A stretch of DNA of 56,692 nucleotides, taken from assembly GCF_000165125.1 (NCBI RefSeq), contig NZ_AEIU01000072.1, positions 1 to 56,692 of the forward strand, in the 5' to 3' direction. Below, in pieces: positions 19,508 to 28,113 of this stretch. The notes beneath the pieces were generated by a model, which made no database searches, was not told the DNA's origin, and saw only the letters and a program-made list of their open reading frames with translations. Numbering within the stretch: position 1 is the stretch's first letter; each line of letters starts with the position of its first letter. The translations under genes and the position numbers were made by a program. The DNA is from Vibrio caribbeanicus ATCC BAA-2122. Its GTDB lineage: Bacteria; Pseudomonadota; Gammaproteobacteria; Enterobacterales; Vibrionaceae.

Positions 19508-21310
19508 TTACAGATTGTCAAATTTCTCTATAAACTTTTTACCGTCGGTAGATCTCATAAACTTCTTTCGCGCTTCTTCATCTGGATTATCGAGATTTTT
19601 TTTGAATAAGTGAAACCTACTGTTCTCTGCGTTATTCTTTTTACCTTTAAAGAGGTTCGAAAACTTGATGGATTCCTTCGCAGCTTCACTGACTGCCCTA
19701 TTGAACCTCGCGATATCGTAGAGCCCCTTAAAAGTTGATGCGCTAAGTTCCTCGGTATTGTGAGGCGCGACATAGTTATGTAATGTGCGGTTTTTACCGT
19801 GATAATCGGCATATTTATGTAACTCGCGAATTTTATCGTATTGTTCTTTGGTGAATTCTGTATTGTAAAAGGCTTTCATTGTAACGGTGAGTCCCATTTC
19901 TTCGCCAGTTGTTGGTAATCCACCCTTGAAGCCTGCGTAGAGGTATTTGGCGGTCATTACATTATCAAAATGTATCACTTGCGTGTGAGTGGTTAGGTCC
20001 TCGAGAAATTGTTCGGCTGTTTTTAGCTCTGTGATGTTTTCTGGGTTGGAGTCAAAATGTAGGTCCTGACATGGCGTTGTTCTATCAGAGTATCCGCAGC
20101 TATTTATCACGTGTTTCATGGCGAAAAAGTATCGTTCTGTGTTGTAACCTAAACCCTCTCGAGCCGCATTGAGCAATAGCTGGTTGTCATTATCAATATC
20201 TTCAACAAAAAGCCCACCCAGATTTGTCTGCTTCACGTATTGGGCTGTATGGAAGACACTTCTTGGCGTTTCTATGGCGATATAGTTATCTTTTTTTGAA
20301 TCGTAAAGATAGTCTACTTTAAAATCGTGATCGGTAATGAGTTCAAAACCACTATTCTTTTTGTTCCTAAGTCCCTCTATTTGCTTAACATCTAGTATTT
20401 TTGTGTAAAGATTACGAGTGACTTGATTATCAACATATTGTTTGTTGGCTGACTCGGCGAGGTGAGGTTGCTCGCTGTCTTCAATTAAGGGGTAGTCACG
20501 ATAGGCCTGCCTTGAATAACCCAGTTGTAATTGTCGGGCGTGAAACCCTGATTGATAGATAAGATGCTCAACACTCTCCGCGATGGACCAATGACGGTCT
20601 GGGGATGTGATCAAGCTAGCATGGTGAAGGTATTGGATCTCGGGTTGCTCAAATTCTAGACGCGGTTTGAGATAGACTTTAGTCATTGGCTGCTCAGATG
20701 TATCTTGGATGCTCACATGCTGAAGTGCCCGTGCCTCTTGTTTATTTTTAGGTATAGTAACAGTGAGACTGATTTCAGCTTCAGAGGAGACTTCTTTTAA
20801 AGTCTGTCTTAGATTGCGAAGAAATTGCTGATACTGATTTGGGTTGGCCTTAATACTTTCAATGTCAAGAGCGATATTGATCTCATCAATAAATGGATAC
20901 TCACTTGCAATTTCTATCGCTGGTGCGGCAGTCATATTGAGCTTTTCTACATTGTGAATTTCTTTTGGAGAATGCAAATTAAATTTAATGCCTATTCTGG
21001 TATTTTCACGAGCATTAAGTAGTTTAAATGGACTGATGAACGTTTTGATCTTCCTCTTGCTTTGGTGCATGAACGAGTCTACTGATATAAGAACAGCATC
21101 ATATTGCATTAACCTGTCTAACTCATGTTGCAGGTATTGTTTTTCTCCTGATACATAAGCGGTAATCGTGCTGAGTTTAGGGTCTTTGTAATAACGGTTC
21201 GCGTATTTTAAATCTGCGGCTCTTTTGGGGTCTGATTGGGGTGAAGGTATGGATTGTGCACTCATAGTTAACCCAAAGATTACCACAAGCAGAGAAAGTA
21301 ATTTACTCAT
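19508..21310 (-). CDS. Secreted GH18-like (chitinase-fold) protein with degraded catalytic motif
   Basis: A 600-residue protein with a signal peptide (about 1-20). Three segments recall family 18 glycosyl hydrolases: 'EYPFIDEINIALDIES' where DxxDxDxE would be, 'HARQLQLGYSRQAYRDYPL' like the GH18 'LG.P.YGR.W' strand, and 'NLGGLFVEDIDNDNQLLLNAARE' like the closing 'GGVM.WEID.D' strand. The aligned motif keeps the last Asp and Glu but lacks the first two aspartates, so activity is doubtful. The last 200 residues are unfamiliar and end lysine-rich. I chose ATG 21310; the preceding codon is TTG. Lying next to gbpA, it may bind or process chitin-like polymers. The family call is tentative. Confidence 0.5.
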   Translation of the reverse strand: MSKLLSLLVVIFGLTMSAQSIPSPQSDPKRAADLKYANRYYKDPKLSTITAYVSGEKQYLQHELDRLMQYDAVLISVDSFMHQSKRKIKTFISPFKLLNARENTRIGIKFNLHSPKEIHNVEKLNMTAAPAIEIASEYPFIDEINIALDIESIKANPNQYQQFLRNLRQTLKEVSSEAEISLTVTIPKNKQEARALQHVSIQDTSEQPMTKVYLKPRLEFEQPEIQYLHHASLITSPDRHWSIAESVEHLIYQSGFHARQLQLGYSRQAYRDYPLIEDSEQPHLAESANKQYVDNQVTRNLYTKILDVKQIEGLRNKKNSGFELITDHDFKVDYLYDSKKDNYIAIETPRSVFHTAQYVKQTNLGGLFVEDIDNDNQLLLNAAREGLGYNTERYFFAMKHVINSCGYSDRTTPCQDLHFDSNPENITELKTAEQFLEDLTTHTQVIHFDNVMTAKYLYAGFKGGLPTTGEEMGLTVTMKAFYNTEFTKEQYDKIRELHKYADYHGKNRTLHNYVAPHNTEELSASTFKGLYDIARFNRAVSEAAKESIKFSNLFKGKKNNAENSRFHLFKKNLDNPDEEARKKFMRSTDGKKFIEKFDNL

Positions 21311-21577
21311 CAAGTGTGCCTTTTTATCGACGTTACGTGATTTCCATGAGTTGTGGAAATCGGAATGATTAAAAGCCAGAATTATTCAAATGAGTGGATT
21401 GAATCGTGTCAATTTTTTGTAAGCACTTGAAGAGTATGAAAATTTATAATAACTCATTTGCTAGTAATAACAGAAAATAATTTCCTTAACCTTATGATGG
21501 TTTTTTGATGTCTGGTCGATAATTGCTCATAATTTAAAGCTAAACTTAGCAATATCGTCGTAACGTAGGGGTTCAGT

Positions 21578-22333
21578 ATGAAAACGTTTATCTTTTTATT
21601 TTTGATTGTCAGTGCGTTTTCGGCTGCTTCACAAACCAGATTAGCGACGACGGAATACCCTCCCTATGTAAACCTTGATGGAAAAGAAGTAAATGGCGTG
21701 GCTGTCGAGTTAATAGAATATATATATGGGGAGCTAGGAGAGTCTATTGATATTAGTGTGCTTCCTTGGGGCCGAGCACTTGTCAATACTAGCGCAGGAA
21801 AAGTACAAGGACTTTTTCCTACGTTTAAAACTTCTGAAAGAGAGGAGTTTGCTATTTTTATGGATGAAGTCCTCTTTGATGAGAATATTATTGCGGTAAA
21901 AAATAGCGCATCCCAAAAAAAGTGGAGTCGAGATAACTTTAAAAACCTGACTTTGTGTTTGGTCAACAATTGGAGCTATGGCGCAAAATTTGATGCTTTG
22001 GTCGAGCAGAAAAGTTTTGCAGGTATTGTTTACGTCAAAGCGGCACGGCAGTGCTTAGAAATCCTGCTGTTAAACCGGGTAGATTTTTGGGTCAATAATG
22101 AATTCGGGGTTCGCTACTTGGCTGCCATTTATGAAGCCGAGAAAAATATCCACTTTGAAGCCAAAGTCATCGACTCCAACCCCAGCTATCTCGCATTTTC
22201 AAAAAAAGGAAAAATAACCAAAGAAAAAATTGCAAAACTTGATGCAATCTTGAAACAAATGAAACTCAATGGTGAATATAAACAGCTGATTGACATTTAC
22301 TTTGATAGCCTGACTGCGTTGAGTCCTTTTTAG
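21578..22333 (+). CDS. Periplasmic solute-binding protein (SBP_bac_3 type)
   Basis: A 251-residue secreted binding protein. The signal peptide is about 1-18 (ending AASQT). The mature protein opens 'RLATTEYPPYVNLDGKEVNGVAVELIEYIY', the usual first strand and ligand-contact region. 'LPWGRALVNTSAGKVQGLFPTFKTSEREEF' marks lobe one. It differs from the pair at 9430-11266 in carrying a conserved 'CLVNNWSYG' and 'CLEILLLNRVDFWVNNEFGVRYL' instead. The gene following it is a paralogue about 140 bases downstream. No transport genes are adjacent, so partners are unknown. Confidence 0.85.
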   Translation: MKTFIFLFLIVSAFSAASQTRLATTEYPPYVNLDGKEVNGVAVELIEYIYGELGESIDISVLPWGRALVNTSAGKVQGLFPTFKTSEREEFAIFMDEVLFDENIIAVKNSASQKKWSRDNFKNLTLCLVNNWSYGAKFDALVEQKSFAGIVYVKAARQCLEILLLNRVDFWVNNEFGVRYLAAIYEAEKNIHFEAKVIDSNPSYLAFSKKGKITKEKIAKLDAILKQMKLNGEYKQLIDIYFDSLTALSPF

Positions 22334-22472
22334 TGTCGTTGTCGTTGTCGTTATTTTTCTCTGGAAACCATGAGAACCATGGACCGATGTCCTTTTTCTA
22401 TATTTGCGCCTAAAGCAACCTATCACCTTGCTGCTAAACTGAAGTATGACCGCTAACACATAGGAATTGTTC

Positions 22473-23216
22473 ATGAAAACTCCGCTTTCCATTCTTTTGC
22501 TCTTGTGCAGCTTCTCGGTTTATTCTCAAACCAAGTTGGTGACCGCGGTATATCCTCCCTATGTCACTTTGGAACAGGGTAGAGCGAGCGGAATTGCCGT
22601 AAAAATAGTCAAAAGAGTATTTGAAAGGCTGGGCCAACCGCTTCAGATCAATATTGCTCCATTTGTCAGTGCGATGGATGGCACAAGCTCGGGTAAATTT
22701 GACGGTATTTTCCCTGTTTTTAAAACACCGGAGCGAGAAGAGTTTGCGAGTTACATGGCGGAGATGTTATTCGAGCAAAATATCGTGATTATGGGAATGA
22801 AAGTTTCAAACAAGGTCTGGAATAAAGATATCCTAGAAAATGTCAGTCTGTGTTTGGTTGATGGTTTTAGCTATGGTGAATTGATGGACCAAATGTTGAA
22901 ATACCAAAAGTTCAAAGCTGTGGAGCGTGTAAAAACACCGATGCAATGTTTGAGGCTTTTAATGAACAATCGAGTCGATTTTTGGATGCATAACGATTAT
23001 GGTGCTCGTTATTTATTGTTAAGGTACGATGCTAGACCTCACGTATATATTAGGAATCCACCTGTTGACTCTGTGCCCAGTTATTTGGCTTTTTCTATCA
23101 AGGGTGGCATGACTGAAGAGGAAATTAGAAACGCTAACTATATTTTGGAAGAAATGAAGATAACAGGTGAGTATCACCAGATTATTGAAGACTTCTTTCA
23201 GGATTTATCTTACTGA
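22473..23216 (+). CDS. Periplasmic solute-binding protein, tandem paralogue
   Basis: A 247-residue paralogue of the preceding protein, with a signal peptide (about 1-18) and mature start 'KLVTAVYPPYVTLEQGRASGIAVKIV'. 'GIFPVFKTPEREEFASYMAEMLFEQNIVI' and 'CLRLLMNNRVDFWMHNDYGARYL' line up with the upstream copy. I chose ATG 22473, with TAGGAA upstream; a TTG two codons earlier is less likely. Tandem duplication is evident, and divergence is high enough that ligands may differ. Confidence 0.85.
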   Translation: MKTPLSILLLLCSFSVYSQTKLVTAVYPPYVTLEQGRASGIAVKIVKRVFERLGQPLQINIAPFVSAMDGTSSGKFDGIFPVFKTPEREEFASYMAEMLFEQNIVIMGMKVSNKVWNKDILENVSLCLVDGFSYGELMDQMLKYQKFKAVERVKTPMQCLRLLMNNRVDFWMHNDYGARYLLLRYDARPHVYIRNPPVDSVPSYLAFSIKGGMTEEEIRNANYILEEMKITGEYHQIIEDFFQDLSY

Positions 23217-23382
23217 AGTTTTCTTACACTAAAATTTAAAGGGAGTATAAATTATTTTTATAAAAATCAATAGATTGATGTAATCCTGTGATTAGGAGTT
23301 TATTTTCAATTTTCAAATAAAGTAAATGTCTAATTTTTGTTTTTTAAGTAAAAAATAATGTATATTCCTCTCGATTTATTAA

Positions 23383-23648
23383 TATACCCAAGTAACCTCA
23401 AGATGCTAGGTTCAGCGAGAATGTCTTGCTTTACAGGCAAGGCAACGATTTGAAAATCTAGTCATCTAAATTGAAAATCGGTAACGATGTATGTAAAGCA
23501 AGACAACTCGCCCTTCGGGAGCGTGCCACAGCGCCGATTTCATCGTCAAATAACTTGGTAAGAGCTCACTCTTCCGCTGCGTTATTTTCCTTGAACTCAA
23601 CACTGTGGCATCGCTCTGAATCCTGCATTTTGAAGTCACTTGGGTATA
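23383..23648 (+). repeat. Full-length 266-bp palindromic repeat
   Basis: Nearly identical to the copy at 8525-8790, in the same orientation, with matching ends and interior blocks. It ends only 22 bases before the hydrolase start codon, and its right terminus merges into a TATAAT box. Confidence 0.88.
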
Positions 23649-23650
23649 AT
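23645..23650 (+). promoter_or_regulatory. Possible -10 box formed at the repeat edge
   Basis: The repeat terminus GGGTATA followed by AT makes a perfect TATAAT, 21 bases upstream of the hydrolase start codon. A clear -35 at 17 bases is absent (CCTGCA, 23622-23627), so strength is uncertain. Confidence 0.35.
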
Positions 23651-23670
23651 ATCTATACGAGAGAGATAAA

Positions 23671-24585
23671 TTGAAAATACTTTTTTACTTTGCAGCAACT
23701 CTATTATCTTTAAATGTAAATGCTAAAAATACCCATCATTTAACAAGATCAGATGGTACGGATATTACTTATTACCTCAAAGCCCCTACTAATATGCCCC
23801 AATCAGAAACCCTCTTGATACTTATTCAGGGCTCGGACTGTAATAGTGTTTTTCGCAATCAATTTATTAATGATCATTTTTCTCAGGTAGTCAGTAGCGC
23901 TGATTTATTAACGGTAGAAAAGTATGGGATTGATGCCAGTTTGCCTTGGAGCGAGGCAAATGAGAGGGAAGACTGCCCGAAGGAATACACAATTAATGAT
24001 TCACTCTGGCAAAGGTTAAATGACTATCAACAGGTATTAAAGCACCTAACGAAAGAAAAAAAGTATAAGAAAGTTATTGCGTTAGGAGGAAGTGAAGGGG
24101 CCGTCGTCTCAAACTTACTGACCTCTCAATCTGAGCATATAGATATGACGATTGCTTTGAACGGAGGAGGGCGTTGGTTTCTTGATGATGTTCTTCATAC
24201 TATTAGGATTGAGGCACCTTCTGATGAGGCGTATAACCAATCAGCCAATGCCTTTATTGGTTTTTCAGAGCATATAGCCAGCAGTGAACCATTTGAATTG
24301 GATATGAGCGGACACGGTTTCAAATGGTGGAAAAGCATGTTTGAACTTGATCAAACTAAGACCTTAGCCGCTATTGATACGCCAGTGTTGATCATTCAAT
24401 CGCAGAGAGATGAGAATGTTTCACCGGAGCTTGCTCAAATTCAAGCCGCGACTCTGCAAAAGACAAAAACGAATATCACCTATAAAACATACGCCAATCT
24501 CGACCATGGCTTCCGTCGACCTGATGGTGTACGCGATGCCGATAAAGTAATAGAAGATATTGAGCAGTGGTTAAGACAGCACTGA
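23671..24585 (+). CDS. Secreted alpha/beta-hydrolase
   Basis: A 304-residue alpha/beta-hydrolase with a signal peptide (about 1-18). The nucleophile elbow is GGSEGA (S141), the acid is probably D247 in SQRDENV and the histidine is H279 in LDHGF, so the triad is complete and in order. The N-terminal 'LILIQGSDCNSVF' is the oxyanion-hole region. The start is TTG 23671, chosen because GAGAGAT precedes it and the signal peptide begins there; no ATG serves. The ester or amide substrate is unknown. The gene follows a full repeat copy that may carry its promoter, and a ribD remnant follows it. Confidence 0.82.
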   Translation: MKILFYFAATLLSLNVNAKNTHHLTRSDGTDITYYLKAPTNMPQSETLLILIQGSDCNSVFRNQFINDHFSQVVSSADLLTVEKYGIDASLPWSEANEREDCPKEYTINDSLWQRLNDYQQVLKHLTKEKKYKKVIALGGSEGAVVSNLLTSQSEHIDMTIALNGGGRWFLDDVLHTIRIEAPSDEAYNQSANAFIGFSEHIASSEPFELDMSGHGFKWWKSMFELDQTKTLAAIDTPVLIIQSQRDENVSPELAQIQAATLQKTKTNITYKTYANLDHGFRRPDGVRDADKVIEDIEQWLRQH

Positions 24586-24587
24586 TA

Positions 24588-24770
24588 AGGTCACTCTTCG
24601 TTACAGACACGTTAGTCAAGGCAGGTATCAAGTATGCAGTGATTACAATGCTTGATCCTGACCCAAGGAACAATGGTTAAGGAGTCTCTATCCTTAAAGC
24701 CTCTGGCGTGAAAGTCGAGCTAGGCTTGTGTGCAGCAAAAGTTAGTGCCTTTCTAATTCCTTATTTAGGG
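24588..24770 (+). pseudogene. Fragment of a RibD-like deaminase gene
   Basis: One frame reads 'LVKAGIKYAVITMLDPDP', then 'RNNG', a TAA stop, then 'GVSILKASGVKVELGL' and 'CAAKVSAFLIPYL'. This closely resembles the middle of the RibD riboflavin deaminase domain ('A.I.AGI..VV..M.DPNP...G.G...L..AGI.V..G'). Both ends are missing and an internal stop interrupts it, so it is a dead remnant of about 60 codons. A full gene may once have stood here. From 24771 to 24950 I see nothing else. Confidence 0.7.
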
Positions 24771-24950
24771 CGGTCACAGGGTTCCTGAATATGGCTTGGT
24801 TTGATTTCTAGCGAGAGAGTATTCGTATTTTTCTAGTAGCAACCGTTCGTTAAATACACTCAAATTCATAATTTTATTAAGTAAATTAAATTGAAATTTT
24901 ATTTAAGGATGTGTAACACTCGTTACTTTTGTGTTTGAGTAGAGTAAATA

Positions 24951-25865
24951 ATGTATTGGTGGGTAAATCATAAACAAACTCATGATGAGGAGATAAAAGG
25001 TGGATACATATGGTCACCAAAGAAAAACAATAATGGAGCAAGAAACCAAAGTTATGACAACATGAAGAGGACTAGAGTTGGTGATATTATTTTTTCGTTC
25101 GCAAATGCAAAGATTCAAGCGATCGGAGAAGTTGTTGAACCATGCTCTTCGGCCCAAAAACCAGCAGACTTTGGCGAGAAAGGAAATTATTGGTCTGATG
25201 TAGGGTGGTTAGTAAAAATTGAGTGGCATAAGCTTGAATCTCCCTTTAGACCAAAAGACCATATCGAGAGGATAAAATCTTTTCTTCCAGAAAAATATTC
25301 ACCAATTCAGAAATCGGGCAATGGCAATCAGGGTTGCTATCTAGCGGAAATTGGCAAAGATCTTTCTGACCATCTTATTCGGCTTGCCAATATAAAATAC
25401 GCGCCATCGGATGCTCCTCTGAATCGCTCTCTCGATAACCAGATTAGAGAGGGTGACGAAAGCTTCGATGAGATTACTGAAACTGATCAAGTTCGCGAAG
25501 TAATAGTACGAAAAGTTCAAGGTAAATATAGGACAAACCTCGAGCACATCGAGTCTTGTTGCAGAGTTACTGGTCTAGCAGATAAATCATTTCTGGTTGC
25601 AAGTCATGCCAAACCCTGGGTTAAATCAATTCATAAAGAGAAAATTGATGGGAATAATGGCTTATTGTTATCGCCTCATATTGACAAGTTGTTTGATAAA
25701 GGATGGATATCATTCAGGCAAGACGGAGAAATGTTGGTTAAGGAACAGAGAGTTCTTAGGGTGTTAGAGATATGGGGTATAGAGTATCCGCAAAACGTTG
25801 GCAGTTTTAGTGATGAGCAGGAAGTGTATTTGTCATATCATCGCGAGCTCTATAGATTTGAATGA
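24951..25865 (+). CDS. EVE-like domain plus HNH endonuclease (probable modified-DNA restriction enzyme)
   Basis: A 304-residue protein. Residues 1-60 ('MYWWVNHKQTHDEEIKGGY', then 'RTRVGDIIFSFANAKIQAIGEVV') look like an EVE/PUA-type domain that reads modified bases. Residues about 180-250 form an HNH_2 nuclease: 'CCRVTGLADKSFLVASHAKPW', 'NNGLLLSPHIDKLFDKGWISF', with the two histidines and asparagine in place. This domain order is known in stand-alone type IV-like restriction enzymes that cut DNA with modified cytosines. No methyltransferase is adjacent. ATG 24951 has a weak ribosome-binding site. Codon use is more AT-rich than in housekeeping neighbours, fitting a transferred defence gene. Confidence 0.75.
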   Translation: MYWWVNHKQTHDEEIKGGYIWSPKKNNNGARNQSYDNMKRTRVGDIIFSFANAKIQAIGEVVEPCSSAQKPADFGEKGNYWSDVGWLVKIEWHKLESPFRPKDHIERIKSFLPEKYSPIQKSGNGNQGCYLAEIGKDLSDHLIRLANIKYAPSDAPLNRSLDNQIREGDESFDEITETDQVREVIVRKVQGKYRTNLEHIESCCRVTGLADKSFLVASHAKPWVKSIHKEKIDGNNGLLLSPHIDKLFDKGWISFRQDGEMLVKEQRVLRVLEIWGIEYPQNVGSFSDEQEVYLSYHRELYRFE

Positions 25866-25941
25866 ACTTTTATACGAGAGGAGAGTTGCGTACCCTAGCG
25901 CAAAAAGTGCCTAGCTGTTGGCATTGCCTCACCCCAACCCC

Positions 25942-26205
25942 CTATGCCGCTTGACAAATATCATCAAAGATCAGCTCTGAAAGCTCAAGGATGGTCTTAT
26001 TGAAGATGTTTTCATGGGCATAATCGGAGAGGTCGAAGTGGTGCTCGTCTAGTAGACAGACTTGTAGCTCAACAATATCCATACTCTCTATACCTAAATC
26101 ATCCAAGGTATCGTTTAGCGGTACCTCGGTGATGGATGAGTACTCTGGTCTGATATAGATAATAAACTTACAAATGTACTCCGCAAGGTCTATAACACTA
26201 TTCAT
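25942..26205 (-). CDS. Orphan acyl carrier protein-like protein
   Basis: An 87-residue, strongly acidic protein with the phosphopantetheine attachment region 'DDLGIESMDIVELQ', in which the serine of IESMD is the expected carrier site. Size and helix pattern fit a free-standing acyl or peptidyl carrier protein. ATG 26205 has AGGGAT upstream. No ketosynthase, ligase or transferase gene is adjacent, so its partner is unknown. It is clearly not the fatty-acid AcpP, which differs around the DSL motif. Confidence 0.75.
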   Translation of the reverse strand: MNSVIDLAEYICKFIIYIRPEYSSITEVPLNDTLDDLGIESMDIVELQVCLLDEHHFDLSDYAHENIFNKTILELSELIFDDICQAA

Positions 26206-26419
26206 TTTAATTCATCCCTAAAATCACATTGGTATATACCGATATCGAACGGCTTAAGTTCATTTCTAGAAAGTGCGCCACCAATAGCGCTTGCCTATAA
26301 ACGGATATCTTACTCATTTTGAAATTAATTAATCGAATCTAAACCAGCAAAAAAAATGATGTTTACTTAGTGAAAAGTTACTTCATCGGGCGAGTCTTAG
26401 AAATGAAGCGCTTCACCTT

Positions 26420-26436
26420 AATGTGACTTGGGTATA
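26420..26436 (+). repeat. Solo terminus of the palindromic repeat
   Basis: AATGTGACTTGGGTATA matches the right end of the repeat family, but no left half is recognisable upstream. It lies 46 bases before the HD-GYP gene. Confidence 0.45.
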
Positions 26437-26481
26437 GACTGATAAAAGAGTAAATAAATGATTGATTGAGAGAGCTCTTTA

Positions 26482-27945
26482 ATGAAACAGCAAGGCTTCA
26501 ACGTAATACTTACAGCAGGGTTGTATATTCTCGCAACACTCTTATTCAGTCTATACGGTGGTCGTGTTTGTCCGTTTTTAGAATCGCTCACACTAGAGGA
26601 AGTACTGCTGCATAGTGCTGTGGTATTTGGCATTATGCTTTTGACGAGAGTGATCATAACGCCGATATTGCTAGAAAAAAGGCGTGCTCGCTTTATCTTT
26701 CTTGATGGCACGTTGTTTTTGATGGGCAGTGTTCCTCTGTGCCTATTTTATTATTTGCATTACCAATTCCCCTTCGAGAGCAGCCTTAAGATCATTTTTG
26801 GTATGGGGCTGTTTGGCTTTTTTACTGGTAGCATTTTGCATTTGGACTACAAGATAAACCGGTTTAGTGAGCGTCTTAATCAAGGTCAGCCCAGCTTAAA
26901 CTTCTTAGGAGCACGTTGCTCATTGGTGAAGCAGATGATTACGCTGGTGGTGATCTTGCTATGTACCCTAACGATAATGATGATCATGGTAGCTTTTAAA
27001 GACATTGGGTGGCTAGAAGAAACACCAGAGGCGCTACGTGATGGTTCCGGAAAGGTCAGTGTGCTCAAAGAGTTTATTTATATTGCTGGGATTCTAACGG
27101 GGTACTCGCTCGCCATCATGTTAATGGGAGCAAAGCTAGTCAAACAAATCTTAACCAGTCAAGAGCAGGCTCTAGTAGAGATAACTAAGGGATGCTTTGA
27201 TGCTCGCTTACCCGCGGCGCAAAACGATGAGTTGGGCGCCATTGCAAGAATGACCAATCAAATGGTTGATTCCCTGCAAAGTGCCCAAGATGAGGTACAA
27301 ATGACGAGAGATGTCGCTATCGTCAGTATTGCAGCTTTAGCAGAATCGCGTGATAACGAGACGGGAGAACATATCTTACGTACCCAAGAGTATGTGAAAG
27401 CTTTGGCGGTTCAACTAGCAAAACATGCGAAGCACAGCGATCTTTTGACACCAGATTACATCGATTTATTGCATAAATCAGCACCTCTACATGATGTGGG
27501 TAAAGTTGGTATTCCCGATTCGGTATTGCTTAAGCCCGGAAAGTTGACAGATGAAGAGTTTGAAATCATGAAAGGCCATGTGCAAATTGGAGCGGATGCT
27601 TTATCCATTGCAGAAAAGCGCATGGGCGAGAGCTCATTTCTGACTCTGGCGCGAGAAATTGCTCTAACCCATCATGAGAAATGGAATGGTAGTGGCTATC
27701 CAAATGCACTGAAAAAGGAAGAGATCCCTCTTTCAGGCCGTCTAATGGCTCTGGCTGATGTGTATGATGCGTTGACGACGAAGCGCGTTTATAAACCAGC
27801 GTTTTGTCACGAAGAAGCAAAGCTGATCATCCTGCAAGATAAAGGTAAGCACTTTGACCCCGAAGTGGTTGATGCGTTTTTAGCTATTGAAGATGAGTTT
27901 AAAGCGATAGCAGCTTATTATCAGGACATAAAAAAGGTATCGTAA
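26482..27945 (+). CDS. Membrane-anchored HD-GYP cyclic-di-GMP phosphodiesterase
   Basis: A 487-residue protein. The N-terminal part holds about six hydrophobic segments (roughly 5-25, 40-60, 70-92, 103-120, 152-172, 198-218). A HAMP-like linker follows at 218-270. The HD-GYP domain covers about 275-480, with H337-D338 in HDVGKVGIPD, HH at 397-398, GYP at 405-407, and 'ALADVYDALTTKRVYK'. All metal ligands appear present, so it should hydrolyse c-di-GMP. The membrane input domain has no obvious periplasmic sensor fold, so the signal is unknown. ATG 26482 has GAGAG upstream. Confidence 0.93.
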   Translation: MKQQGFNVILTAGLYILATLLFSLYGGRVCPFLESLTLEEVLLHSAVVFGIMLLTRVIITPILLEKRRARFIFLDGTLFLMGSVPLCLFYYLHYQFPFESSLKIIFGMGLFGFFTGSILHLDYKINRFSERLNQGQPSLNFLGARCSLVKQMITLVVILLCTLTIMMIMVAFKDIGWLEETPEALRDGSGKVSVLKEFIYIAGILTGYSLAIMLMGAKLVKQILTSQEQALVEITKGCFDARLPAAQNDELGAIARMTNQMVDSLQSAQDEVQMTRDVAIVSIAALAESRDNETGEHILRTQEYVKALAVQLAKHAKHSDLLTPDYIDLLHKSAPLHDVGKVGIPDSVLLKPGKLTDEEFEIMKGHVQIGADALSIAEKRMGESSFLTLAREIALTHHEKWNGSGYPNALKKEEIPLSGRLMALADVYDALTTKRVYKPAFCHEEAKLIILQDKGKHFDPEVVDAFLAIEDEFKAIAAYYQDIKKVS

Positions 27946-27948
27946 ATG

Positions 27949-28113
27949 TATACCCAAGTGACTTCAAAACGCACGCCCCAAAGGGCGAGTTGTTTTGCTT
28001 TGCAAGCGTCGTTACCAATTTTCAATTTAGATGGCGAGATTTTCAAATCGTTGCCTTGTCTGTCAAGCAATCCATTCTCGCTGAACCTAGCATCTTGAGG
28101 TTACTTGGGTATA
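27949..28113 (-). repeat. Shorter (165-bp) copy of the palindromic repeat, reversed
   Basis: Same termini as the long copies. Compared with 8525-8790 read in reverse, it keeps the left-arm and central blocks (TACCAATTTTCAATTTAGATGG and CTCGCTGAACCTAGCATC) but lacks the right-arm GTGGCATCGCTCTGAATCC block. It starts three bases after the HD-GYP stop codon and may form its transcript end. Confidence 0.85.
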
